Below, one piece after another: positions 37,056-45,494 of a stretch of 64,000 bases of DNA. The translations under genes and the position numbers were made by a program. The stretch is taken from contig NZ_JAJHPV010000009.1 of NCBI RefSeq assembly GCF_020831365.1, positions 186,001 to 250,000 of the forward strand, written 5' to 3'. This DNA is from Massilia agrisoli (GTDB taxonomy: Bacteria; Pseudomonadota; Gammaproteobacteria; Burkholderiales; Burkholderiaceae_D). How positions within the stretch are numbered: the first letter of the stretch is position 1; every line of letters begins with the position of its first letter. The notes under the pieces were generated by a model. The model did no database searches. It had not been told where the DNA came from and was given only the letters and a program-made list of their open reading frames with translations.

Positions 37056-37622
37056 ATGAAACTAGCCCTCGCCCTCGTGACACTCGCCGCCACCCTCGCA
37101 GCACCTGTGCATGCCGGATTGATTAATGTCAGCTACGTCACGCTGACCAACCCGCGTGGCCTGCAAGTGGCTGAGTTCCAGGCGTTCGAGCACGGGACGG
37201 GCACGAATGTGGCGCTGGCATCGCAGGGAGCAACTGCCAGCACCACTACCGGCACCTGGGATTGGGCTTCGACGCCGGACAAGGCGATTGACGGCAACCT
37301 CAACCAGAACTTCCCCAATATGTACCACCCGGCATTTGGCTATAGCGGAAACCTGACGATTCGCTTTGCCTCGACCGTTGAACTCGACAGCTTTACGATC
37401 TACGGCCGTCTCGATTGCTGCTCCGACCGTGATATGTATAACGTGGCGTTTTTCGACGTCAACGACAATCTCCTGTATAGCGCATTCGACGCCGATGCTC
37501 GCAGCCTGGGCCAGGTGACGGTCGCGCTGCCGGATACTGCAGTGCCGGAACCTACTTCGGTCGCCTTGCTGGGACTGGGACTGTTCGGCGTACTCGCCGC
37601 GCGCCGCCGTAAGGCAGCTTAA
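37056..37622 (+). CDS. PEP-CTERM protein with discoidin-like domain
   Basis: A 188-residue exported protein. A signal peptide (1-20, ending PVHA) leads to a beta-rich domain resembling F5/8-type (discoidin) modules: WASTPDKAIDGNLNQ and LTIRFASTVELDSFTIYGR. The C-terminal sorting signal is VPEPTSVALLGLGLFG followed by an Arg-rich tail. It probably reaches the outer surface by exosortase processing and binds a glycan (inference). A sigma-54 promoter precedes it. Its stop codon overlaps the stop of the convergent permease gene in the four bases TTAA. Confidence 0.92.
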   Translation: MKLALALVTLAATLAAPVHAGLINVSYVTLTNPRGLQVAEFQAFEHGTGTNVALASQGATASTTTGTWDWASTPDKAIDGNLNQNFPNMYHPAFGYSGNLTIRFASTVELDSFTIYGRLDCCSDRDMYNVAFFDVNDNLLYSAFDADARSLGQVTVALPDTAVPEPTSVALLGLGLFGVLAARRRKAA

Positions 37623-39010
37623 TCACTCCCGCTTGCCGGTGCGTTAACCGGCGTCTTCCCGCTTGCGCGGTTCAGCAGGACTGTGACCACCCAGAGGGCA
37701 ACGCCGATACCGAGCAGGACGCCGGCGACCTTGTACTGGACCGGGTCACGTCCCGTCCACGGCCCGGCGAGGAAGGCGCATGACAGCGCGCCCAGGACCG
37801 GCAGGAACACAGGGGTCCTGAAATGCTCGTGGGCGACCGGGTCGCGGCGTAGCACGAGCACGGCGATATTCACCACTGCAAATACGCACAACAATAGCAA
37901 GGCGGTGGTTCCACCCAGTGCGGGCACTTCGCCGACGAAGGTAATCAGGCCAAAGGCAAGCAAGGTCGTAACACCGATCGCAACGTAGGGCGTGCGCCGC
38001 TTCAGGTGCACTTTGCCCAGCACGGCGGGCAACACGTGCTCGTTGCTCATGCCATACAGCAGCCGGCTGGCCATCAGCATGTTGATCAGCGCACTATTAG
38101 CCACCGCAAACATCGTGATGATGCCGAAGATCCAGAGCGGAAAGTTGGGAGCGCCTGCTTCGACGACCTGCAGCAGCGGCGTCTCGCCTTCCCCCAGTTG
38201 CTGGGCGGGCACCAGCGTGATTGCGGACACCGACACCGCGACATAGATCAGCCCGGTTATGACGAGTCCGGCCAGCAGCACTTTCGGGAAGTGGCGGACC
38301 GGGTCCTTGCACTCCTCGGCCATGTTGACGGAATCCTCGAAGCCGACCATGGCGAAGAAGGCGAGCGTGGTTCCCGCCATAACGGGCCAGAATGTGCCGC
38401 CATCCTCGGCGGCCTTGAATTCGAAGGCACGGGACACGTCGCCCTCGCCGGCGGAGATGGCCAGCGCCCCGATGACGATGATGATCAAGAGACCGCTCAG
38501 TTCGACGCAGGTAAGGACGACGTTGAATTTCACGCTCTCGCCCACGCCGCGGAAATTAACTGCCGCCACCAGCGCCATGAAGGCGAGGCCGGCCAGCGTG
38601 ATGCCGATGCCGCCGGCCAGGTTGAGGTCGAAGGCATTGGACAGGTTTGCCGCAAATGCTCGCGAAGCGGTCGACGCCGACGTGATGCCCGAAGACATGA
38701 CGGCAAACGCGACGATGAAGGTAACGAAGTGGATGCCGAAAGCCTTGTGGGTGTAGAGGGCGGCACCGGCGGCCCTTGGATACTTGGTGACGAGTTCGAG
38801 GTAGCTGAAAGCGGTCATCAGCGCGACGGCGAAGGCCACGACGAAGGGCAGCCACACCACGCCGCCGACCTGTTTGGCCACCTGGCCGGTGAGTGCGTAG
38901 ATGCCGGTACCGAGGATATCGCCCACGATAAACAGCATCAGCAGCCACGGCCCCATCACCCGCTTAAGGCTGGGCTGGCCCATATTTTCGGCAACTGAAG
39001 GAATGCTCAC
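37619..39010 (-). CDS. APC family amino acid permease
   Basis: A 463-residue membrane protein with about 12 helices. The N-terminal segment GPWLLMLFIVGDILGTGIYALTG is the family's substrate-gate helix and FFAMVGFEDSVNMAEECKDP is the conserved loop. It imports amino acids by proton or sodium symport; the substrate cannot be told. The nearby dadA gene (39514), on the same strand but beyond a 503-base repeat region, makes D- or L-alanine a possible but unproven substrate. Confidence 0.88.
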   Translation of the reverse strand: MSIPSVAENMGQPSLKRVMGPWLLMLFIVGDILGTGIYALTGQVAKQVGGVVWLPFVVAFAVALMTAFSYLELVTKYPRAAGAALYTHKAFGIHFVTFIVAFAVMSSGITSASTASRAFAANLSNAFDLNLAGGIGITLAGLAFMALVAAVNFRGVGESVKFNVVLTCVELSGLLIIIVIGALAISAGEGDVSRAFEFKAAEDGGTFWPVMAGTTLAFFAMVGFEDSVNMAEECKDPVRHFPKVLLAGLVITGLIYVAVSVSAITLVPAQQLGEGETPLLQVVEAGAPNFPLWIFGIITMFAVANSALINMLMASRLLYGMSNEHVLPAVLGKVHLKRRTPYVAIGVTTLLAFGLITFVGEVPALGGTTALLLLCVFAVVNIAVLVLRRDPVAHEHFRTPVFLPVLGALSCAFLAGPWTGRDPVQYKVAGVLLGIGVALWVVTVLLNRASGKTPVNAPASGSD

Positions 39011-39513
39011 TCAGCCTCCTGACAAGAACGCCTACAAGTAAAGAATACTTGGCACAACGCCCTGCATCAAGCAGCGGATTCTGAAGTGAAGCCACGTCCC
39101 GCAGTTCGGGGTCCGTCCCGCGGGACAGAAAAATCAGGGTCAGACCCCGTTTCCGGCAATCTTTCCAGAATCGGGGTCAGACCTCATTTTCGGCAATCTT
39201 TCCAGAATCGGGGTCAGACCCCAATTCTGGCAATTTCCCGGCAGTCAGGGGTGGTTCTGGCAATGCGCGCGTGCGACGCATTTGATGTTCGCGCGGCTGC
39301 CGGCAACTTCGGGGTCCGTCCCCGGGGGCACATCCCGAAGTTGGGGTGATGGCCAGGTAATCTTTCCAGAATTGGGGTCTGACCCCGAATTGGACAAGTT
39401 TTAGCGAGTCAGCCCGGCCGTGGGTCCGTCTCCTGGACGAACCTCGAACTTTGGGGGGGGCGGCCAGGTAATCTTTCCAGAATCGGGGTCTGACCCCGAA
39501 TTGGGAAATCTTT
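39011..39513. repeat. Gene-free interval with GGGGTCAGACCCC repeat cluster
   Basis: No gene is credible here. Five copies of the palindromic core GGGGTC-A/T-GACCCC occur at 39136, 39173, 39210, 39374 and 39485 (the first two have one change each). Four are preceded by AATCTTTCCAGAATCGGGG at 39158, 39195, 39359 and 39470. The last two units share about 40 bases, starting GGCCAGGTAATCTTTCC. A second variant, GGGGTCCGTCCC, occurs near 39108 and 39311. Units alternate in orientation and spacing is irregular. Confidence 0.85.
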
Positions 39514-40752
39514 TTAGAGGGTCAGGCCGGCTAGGGGGATCGGCGCAGGCTTGCCGCTCATGAGGTCGGCAAGGATGCTGGCCGTGCCGCAGGCGAAGGT
39601 GAAGCCGAGCGGGCCGTGGCCGACGTTGAGCCAGAGGTTCGGGTATTCGGTGGCGCCGACAATCGGGGCGCTGGTCGGCGTGGCGGGACGCAGCCCGGCC
39701 CAGGTTTCGATGTGCTCGTAGTCGGCCGCGCGCGGCATCGTGGCGCGCACTTGCCGCGTCAGGCTTGCGATCCGCTTTGCGTTGATCGAGCTGTCTTCGC
39801 CGACCATGTCGACCATCGCCGCTACCCGCAGCTTGTCGCCGATGCGCGCGTACAGTACCTTGCGTTCGAAGTCGGTGACGCTGATCTCCGGCGCGCGGTC
39901 GGTCGGACGGATCGGCGCCGTCAGGCTGTAGCCTTTGAGCGGGTAGAGCGGCAGGTAGATGCCGGCGCTGTCGGCCAGGGTGCGGCTCTGGATGCCGGCG
40001 GCGAGCACGAAACTGTCGGCCGAGAGCATGCCCGCCGTGGTGTCGAGCCAGCTGACCTTGCCGTTTTCGGTGACGAAGCCGCGCGCTTCGCCATGGACCA
40101 CGCCGCGGAAGCGCGGGCTGGCCGCGAGCCTCTCTTCGAGCGCGCGGCAGAAGCCGTAGCAGTCGGCCACCGCTTCGCCGCTGTTGAAGATGCCGCCCGC
40201 GAGAACGCCTTCGGCGTCGGCCAGCGCCGGTTCGCGCGCCACGCATTCGGACGGCGACAGGACCTGGCGCGATTCTTCCGAGTCGGGACGGGCTACCGCG
40301 GCGTCGAAGACGCTGCGTGAACGGTAGACGACCAGCTTGCCGGCGTCGCGCCATGCGAACTCGTCCAGTGGCAGCACGACTTCGAGTTCCGCCATTTTCT
40401 TGCGGCTGAGCTCGCCGAGCTTGAGCAGGCGGGCGGTGGTTTTCGCATTGGCGCCGGCTGTGCAGTTGGCCAGGAAGCTGGCCAGCCAGCGCCACTGGCG
40501 CAGGTCGGCTTCGGGACGGAAGCGCAACGGGCCGTCGGCTTGCATCAGCCATTGCAGCCCCTTGAGCGGTACGCCGGCGTCGGCCAGCGGCGAGACGTAG
40601 CGGTAGCTGAGCTGGCCGCCATTCCGGTAGCTGGCGGCGGTGCCTACCTCGCTTTCGCGTTCAAGCAGCGTGACCGAGTATCCGGCCTCAACCAGCCACC
40701 AGGCTGACGTCAGGCCAACGACACCTCCACCAATTACGATCACATGCTGCAT
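39514..40752 (-). CDS. dadA: D-amino acid dehydrogenase (DadA family)
   Basis: A 412-residue FAD-dependent oxidoreductase. The N-terminal dinucleotide motif is VIVIGGGVVGLTSAWWLVEAG, followed by RNGGQLSYRYVSPLA, the DadA-type substrate loop, and the C-terminal LWLNVGHGPLGFTFACGTA FAD segment. It oxidises D-amino acids, typically D-alanine, to 2-oxoacids with electrons passed to the quinone pool. It sits beside a cell-wall-scavenging locus, where D-alanine would be released. A nested inverted repeat (40777-40852) lies just upstream. Confidence 0.9.
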   Translation of the reverse strand: MQHVIVIGGGVVGLTSAWWLVEAGYSVTLLERESEVGTAASYRNGGQLSYRYVSPLADAGVPLKGLQWLMQADGPLRFRPEADLRQWRWLASFLANCTAGANAKTTARLLKLGELSRKKMAELEVVLPLDEFAWRDAGKLVVYRSRSVFDAAVARPDSEESRQVLSPSECVAREPALADAEGVLAGGIFNSGEAVADCYGFCRALEERLAASPRFRGVVHGEARGFVTENGKVSWLDTTAGMLSADSFVLAAGIQSRTLADSAGIYLPLYPLKGYSLTAPIRPTDRAPEISVTDFERKVLYARIGDKLRVAAMVDMVGEDSSINAKRIASLTRQVRATMPRAADYEHIETWAGLRPATPTSAPIVGATEYPNLWLNVGHGPLGFTFACGTASILADLMSGKPAPIPLAGLTL

Positions 40753-40776
40753 TTCCGACCCAATAGTTACAATTTA

Positions 40777-40852
40777 GTGCATGAGCTTAGGCGCTGGCCC
40801 CGCTTCGGGCCAATGAATGTAGATCGAACGGCCATAACCACTGCTCATGCAC
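40777..40852. repeat. Nested inverted repeat upstream of dadA
   Basis: Perfect 10-base arms GTGCATGAGC (40777-40786) and GCTCATGCAC (40843-40852) enclose a second hairpin, TGGCCC-CGCTTC-GGGCCA (40795-40812). It lies between the serine hydrolase stop and the dadA start. No T-run follows on either strand, so a simple terminator is unlikely. Confidence 0.6.
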
Positions 40853-40871
40853 CCTTACGGGGCGTTGGAAT

Positions 40872-42218
40872 TCAGGTTTTTTTACCGGCGATGACATGGC
40901 GGTGCAGGGCGCTGAGGATCTGTTCCTCAAAACGGGGCATGGCGGAATACTTGCCCTTGTACACCTCCGGGTCGGACGACACGCCGCCCACCAGCACCAC
41001 CATGCCATTCTTGCCAGCCAGGTCGGCGGCGAATACCGACATCAGCCCGTACGCTTCGCCCAAATGGCCGACGCCGGCAAATCCGCCGCCTTCGACCAGT
41101 TGCATGCCGGGCTTGTCCGGGAAGTGCTGGTTACCCAGTCCCCAGTAATTGAACAGGCCCTTGTCGGTGTCGCCGTTGCTGCCGTCAAACGCCCATTGGG
41201 GCGCGAACATGGTGGCAAGCGTGTCCGCCCGCAAAATCTGGCGGCCTTCGTGTTTGCCCCCGTTCATCAGCATCAGCATGACCTTGCCCATGTCGCGCGC
41301 GGACATGCGCATGCCGCCAGTCGGGCTGAACGGGGTGGCGTTGGTGCCGATGACGTAAGTATCGATGCCGGCCGGGCGCGCAGGCGGTCGCTGGCTGTAG
41401 TCGTCCACCTGGGCAATCCACGGACCGGCAGCGTTCCAGATTTCGGTGTCGACCGTGCGCTTGCGGTACAGGGTGGACAGGTTGGCCAGGTCGCCGGCGG
41501 GGAATTCGGAGGGGTTGTAGCCGCCGTGCAGGCCCATCGGCTCAAGCAGCAGGCGCTTCATCAGGCGGTCGAAACGCTCGCCGCTGACCCTTTCCATGAT
41601 CGTGCCGATGACGCCCCAGTTCAGGTTCGAGTAGGTGAAATAGCGGCCCGGCGCCGCAGTGGGCGCCCACATCGCGCCATTTCCGTACAGTTCGCCACCG
41701 GGGACCAGCAGCGCTTTCAGCGGTTTCGCGGCGGGGAAGGAGTAGCCGAGGTCGTCACGCAGCGTGGAGGTATGGCTCAGCAGGTGGCGGAGGGTGACCG
41801 GGTGGTCCGGGAAGTGCGGGTTGCGCAGCGGATAGCCGAGATAGCCGCCGGCGTCGGCGTCCAGCGCCAGCTTGCCGTCCTCTACCAGGCGCATCAGCCC
41901 GAGTGTCGTCATCATCTTCGAAATGGACGCCATCCGGTACAAGGTGCGCTCATTGGCTGCTTTCGATGGCGCGCCGCCAGTGCCAATAACGCGCTGGCCA
42001 GTCTGGAATTCATAGGCGATCTTGCCGTCGCGGATGGCCAGTACCGACATGCTCGACAGCTGGCACTCGGGCGCCTGGGCGATGGCCGTCAGCTCCGCGT
42101 CGAGCGCGGTGCGGGCCTCCGGCGGACCGGCGACTACTGGTTTTGGCGCGCCGCCAAGAACATGCCCCACGCCGCCCAATAACGCCATGCCTAGCACTGC
42201 ACGCCTGCCTTGTTTCAT
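40872..42218 (-). CDS. Exported serine hydrolase, class C beta-lactamase family
   Basis: A 448-residue member of the beta-lactamase/DD-peptidase superfamily. The N-terminus GRRAVLGMALLGG looks like a twin-arginine-type signal. The active-site tetrad SISK is within MASISKMMTTLGLM, the second motif is YSNLNWGV, and a late GHLGEAYG takes the place of the KTG box. It could be a DD-carboxypeptidase, a D-aminopeptidase or an esterase such as EstB; true beta-lactamase activity is not indicated. GGGAGA precedes the ATG. It faces away from the GntR/murQ locus and may act on the same substrates. Confidence 0.85.
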   Translation of the reverse strand: MKQGRRAVLGMALLGGVGHVLGGAPKPVVAGPPEARTALDAELTAIAQAPECQLSSMSVLAIRDGKIAYEFQTGQRVIGTGGAPSKAANERTLYRMASISKMMTTLGLMRLVEDGKLALDADAGGYLGYPLRNPHFPDHPVTLRHLLSHTSTLRDDLGYSFPAAKPLKALLVPGGELYGNGAMWAPTAAPGRYFTYSNLNWGVIGTIMERVSGERFDRLMKRLLLEPMGLHGGYNPSEFPAGDLANLSTLYRKRTVDTEIWNAAGPWIAQVDDYSQRPPARPAGIDTYVIGTNATPFSPTGGMRMSARDMGKVMLMLMNGGKHEGRQILRADTLATMFAPQWAFDGSNGDTDKGLFNYWGLGNQHFPDKPGMQLVEGGGFAGVGHLGEAYGLMSVFAADLAGKNGMVVLVGGVSSDPEVYKGKYSAMPRFEEQILSALHRHVIAGKKT

Positions 42219-42404
42219 GCTGTCTCCCTTGGATTGTTGTTCAGCGAGGATAGATTGCCATCATCGCCGCTGCCAATGAAATGTGCATCCGGCCCCATAA
42301 CCTTTTAGTATATTGATCCGCCTTTCTTTCATGCGGGAGTGATTATTCACACTTTATTATTGCAATTACACTGAGGTCACAGCACCATTACCGGACTCGT
42401 CAGC
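42219..42404. other. Divergent regulatory interval, serine hydrolase / GntR
   Basis: 186 bases, AT-rich between about 42300 and 42375. ATTACACTG at 42365-42373 recurs at 43214-43222 upstream of murQ and may be part of a shared GntR site. No convincing promoter hexamers were found. Confidence 0.35.
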
Positions 42405-43160
42405 ATGAGCGGAACCGCAATGAGCAACAGCATCACCGAGTTCAGGGTCGACCTGAACGACAATTCCCCCTTGTACATGCAGGTCGCGCGCAAACTGATC
42501 CAGGACGTGCGCGAGGGCCGCTACCGTGTCGACCAGGCACTGCCGTCAGAACGCCTGCTGTCCGACCAGCTCGATATTTCCCGCGTCACTGCCCGCAAGG
42601 CCATCGACCAACTGGTCGACCAGGGCCTGGTGGTGCGCCGCCGTGGCTCCGGCAATTATGTGGCGCCGCGCATTGAGCAGCCCTTGTCGAACCTGTCCAG
42701 TTTTTCCGAGCAGCTTGAGCAGCGCGGCTACCGTGCCGGCTCACAATGGCTGAAGCGGGCCATCGTGATGGCCGCCCCCGATGAACAACTCAGCCTGGGA
42801 CTGCCGTCGAACACCCGCGTGGCCCGCCTCGAACGCCTGCGCCTGGCAGATGACGTCGTGATGGCGTACGAAGTGAGCGTAATCCCGGCCACTATCCTGC
42901 CGCGTCCGGAAGGCGTCGGCGATTCCCTGTATGCCCACCTGGACAAGACCGGCCACATGCCGGTGCGCGCGCTCCAGCACATCCGCGCGATGAATGCCCC
43001 GGCCACCTTGGCCGAGCAGCTGGGCATCCCTGAAGGCAAGGCGGTGCTGTTCATCACCCGCATCGGCTATCTCGAATCGGGCCAGGCGGTCGAGCTGACC
43101 CATTCCTACTGCCGCAGCGACCATTACGATTTCGTCGCTGAAATGAGGCGCGTTTCATAA
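42405..43160 (+). CDS. GntR/HutC family regulator (NagR-like)
   Basis: A 251-residue regulator. The N-terminal winged helix (about 20-85) contains PLYMQVARKLIQDVREG and LPSERLLSDQLDISRVTARKAI. The C-terminal UTRA ligand domain contains AYEVSVIPATILP and FITRIGYLESGQAVELTHS. HutC-type members such as NagR and DasR bind amino-sugar phosphates. As first gene of a run leading to murQ it probably senses MurNAc 6-phosphate or GlcNAc 6-phosphate (inference). An ATG at 42420, preceded by GGA, is an alternative start. Confidence 0.9.
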   Translation: MSGTAMSNSITEFRVDLNDNSPLYMQVARKLIQDVREGRYRVDQALPSERLLSDQLDISRVTARKAIDQLVDQGLVVRRRGSGNYVAPRIEQPLSNLSSFSEQLEQRGYRAGSQWLKRAIVMAAPDEQLSLGLPSNTRVARLERLRLADDVVMAYEVSVIPATILPRPEGVGDSLYAHLDKTGHMPVRALQHIRAMNAPATLAEQLGIPEGKAVLFITRIGYLESGQAVELTHSYCRSDHYDFVAEMRRVS

Positions 43161-43298
43161 CTTTTCGGAATGACAATGCCTGATCCTTTCATGGCGAAGG
43201 CTGCGAATTTGGTATTACACTGGTTTTATCGGATTGCTATCGGGCGGTTTTCGCTTGGCCAATCCATCCGACGAATTTGACGCCGCACCGAGCCCCTG

Positions 43299-44180
43299 AT
43301 GTTAAAAACCGAAACTCCAGACCAGCAGCACGCCGAACTCGACCAGTATCCGACCGTTGAACTGGTCAATACATTGGTGGATGACCAGATCAACGCCGTC
43401 AACGCGGTGCGCGCGGCAGCCCCGCGCATCGCCGCGGCCGTTACCGCGGCCCTGCCCCGCATCGAAGCGGGTGGTCGGCTGATCTATGTCGGCGCCGGTA
43501 CCTCCGGCCGCCTGGGCGTACTCGACAGCGTCGAGCTGTACCCGACCTTCTCCTGGCCGACCGAGCGCGCGGTTGCGCTGCTGGCCGGCGGCACCAAGGC
43601 GATGTTCGTCGCGGTCGAAGGCGCCGAGGATGACCTTGTCCAGGGCGATGCCGACCTGCGCGCCGCGGGCGCCGGGCCGAACGACGTGGTCCTCTTGATC
43701 GCCGCATCGGGCGGCACGCCGTATGTACTGGGCGCCCTGCGCGCCGCGCGCGAGCTGGGCGCGCTGACCGTGGGCTTTGCCAACAACACCGACGCGCCGG
43801 TCGCCAACGAAGCCGAGATCGGCGTGACCCTCGACACCGGTTCCGAAATCATTTCCGGCAGCACCCGCCTGAAGGCAGGCACCTCGCAGAAGATCGCGCT
43901 AAACACCTTCTCAAGTGCATTAATGGTGCGTTTGAACAAGGTTTATGGCAACCTGATGGTAGACTTGAAGCCCACCAACGCCAAGCTGATCCGGCGCGCG
44001 GTCCGCCTGACCATGATTGCCACAGGCGCCGACGAAACGGCAGCGCGGGCGGTGCTGGAACAATGCGATTTCCATGTCAAGGTTGCGGTCGTGGCCTTGA
44101 AGCGGAATACCGACGTCACCCAGGCCAGGGCCCTGCTTGAAACGGCGCGCGGCAGCGTGCGCCGGGCACTCGCCGCATAA
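43299..44180 (+). CDS. murQ: N-acetylmuramic acid 6-phosphate etherase
   Basis: A 293-residue SIS-domain lyase that removes lactate from MurNAc 6-phosphate to give GlcNAc 6-phosphate, the key step of cell-wall amino-sugar recycling. Motifs are LIYVGAGTSGRLGVLDSVEL with the catalytic Glu, LIAASGGTPYVLGAL, and the C-terminal MVDLKPTNAKLIRRAVRL typical of MurQ. It lies between the GntR regulator and an AmpG-like permease gene. Confidence 0.95.
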   Translation: MLKTETPDQQHAELDQYPTVELVNTLVDDQINAVNAVRAAAPRIAAAVTAALPRIEAGGRLIYVGAGTSGRLGVLDSVELYPTFSWPTERAVALLAGGTKAMFVAVEGAEDDLVQGDADLRAAGAGPNDVVLLIAASGGTPYVLGALRAARELGALTVGFANNTDAPVANEAEIGVTLDTGSEIISGSTRLKAGTSQKIALNTFSSALMVRLNKVYGNLMVDLKPTNAKLIRRAVRLTMIATGADETAARAVLEQCDFHVKVAVVALKRNTDVTQARALLETARGSVRRALAA

Positions 44181-44222
44181 GTTGCCGGCGGGCGCCAGCG
44201 CCCGCCTCATCAAGAAAGATCT

Positions 44223-45491
44223 ATGCAAAACGCGCAAGTGAGAAATCCATGGGCCTGGATTCCGACGCTGTATTTCGGCCAAGCCATTCCTTACGTTGTG
44301 GTGATGACCTTGTCGGTCACCATGTACAAGAACCTCGGCATCTCCAACGCCGACATTGCGCTGTATACCAGCTGGCTGTACCTGCCGTGGGTCATCAAGC
44401 CGCTGTGGTCTCCCTTCGTCGACATGTTCCGCACCAAGCGCTGGTGGGTAGTCGGCTTGCAGGGCCTCATTGCAGCGTCGCTGGCGCTGGTGGCATTTAC
44501 CATCGAGATGCCGTCCTTCTTCCAGGTCAGCCTGGCCGTGCTGTGGCTGATGGCGTTCAGTTCCGCCACCCATGACATTGCCGCCGATGGCTTCTACATG
44601 CTCGGGCTCAAGCAGCACGAGCAGGCCGCCTTTGTCGGCGTGCGCAGTACCTTCTACCGCCTGGCCAACATTGCGGGCCAGGGCTTGCTGGTCTACCTCG
44701 CAGGCGAACTGATCAAGTCAACCGGCGACGTTGCCTATGCCTGGTCGGTCGTGTTCTTCGTGCTTGCAGCCATGTTCATCGCTCTGTTCGTCTACCACCA
44801 CTTCATTTTGCCGCGTCCGGAGTCCGACCGCGCAGTAGTGCAAGGCGATAATTACCTGAAAGAATTCTTCGCCACCTTCGCCAGCTTCTTCCGCCGCAAG
44901 GACATCTGGCTGATCCTCGGCTTCATCCTCACCTACCGCCTGGGCGAGTCGCAGCTGATCAAGCTGGTGACGCCTTTCCTGATGGACCCGCTGGAAAAAG
45001 GCGGCCTCGGCCTGACCACCTCGCAGGTCGGCATCGCCTACGGCACTGTCGGCGTGACCGCGCTGACCTTGGGCGGACTGGCCGGCGGCTACCTGATCTC
45101 ACGCCTTGGCCTCAAGCGCTGCCTGTGGCTGATGGTGTTTTCCGTCCACCTGCCTGACCTGGTGTTTGTCTACCTGGCAAGCGAGCAGCCGCAAAGCATC
45201 TACGTCGTGTCGACCGCGCTGGCGATCGAGCAATTCGGCTACGGCTTCGGCTTCACCGCGATGATGCTGTACATGATCATGGTGTCGGAAGGCGCCCACA
45301 AGACCGCGCACTACGCGATCTGCACCGGGCTGATGGCGCTTGGCATGATGGTCCCGGGCATGTTCAGCGGGCGTATCCAGGAGTACATGGGCTACCAGAA
45401 CTTCTTCATCTGGGTGTGCGTCGCGACGATTCCAGCATTCATCATGGCCGGCCTGGTCAAGATCGACCCCGAATTCGGGAAGAAGCAGTAA
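44223..45491 (+). CDS. AmpG-like MFS transporter (muropeptide or amino-sugar permease)
   Basis: A 422-residue permease with about 12 membrane helices related to AmpG. The first helix is YFGQAIPYVVVMTLSVTMYK, then WLYLPWVIKPLWSPFVD, and AFSSATHDIAADGFYM is the conserved Asp-rich loop. AmpG carries GlcNAc-anhydroMurNAc and its peptides into the cytoplasm. The gene lies 42 bases after murQ and 3 bases before the NagX-like gene. Because a MurK-like kinase is encoded nearby, free MurNAc is a plausible cargo too. Confidence 0.85.
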   Translation: MQNAQVRNPWAWIPTLYFGQAIPYVVVMTLSVTMYKNLGISNADIALYTSWLYLPWVIKPLWSPFVDMFRTKRWWVVGLQGLIAASLALVAFTIEMPSFFQVSLAVLWLMAFSSATHDIAADGFYMLGLKQHEQAAFVGVRSTFYRLANIAGQGLLVYLAGELIKSTGDVAYAWSVVFFVLAAMFIALFVYHHFILPRPESDRAVVQGDNYLKEFFATFASFFRRKDIWLILGFILTYRLGESQLIKLVTPFLMDPLEKGGLGLTTSQVGIAYGTVGVTALTLGGLAGGYLISRLGLKRCLWLMVFSVHLPDLVFVYLASEQPQSIYVVSTALAIEQFGYGFGFTAMMLYMIMVSEGAHKTAHYAICTGLMALGMMVPGMFSGRIQEYMGYQNFFIWVCVATIPAFIMAGLVKIDPEFGKKQ

Positions 45492-45494
45492 GGG

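Noticed and set aside
39086-39349. 87-residue plus-strand open frame in the repeat region
   Set aside because: Made entirely of the repeat units, with no ribosome-binding site.
39086-39510. Possible CRISPR array
   Set aside because: Units are palindromic, alternate in orientation and are irregularly spaced, with no cas genes in the window.
40872-42218. True AmpC beta-lactamase
   Set aside because: The KTG box is not conserved and overall motifs fit the broader serine hydrolase/esterase group better.
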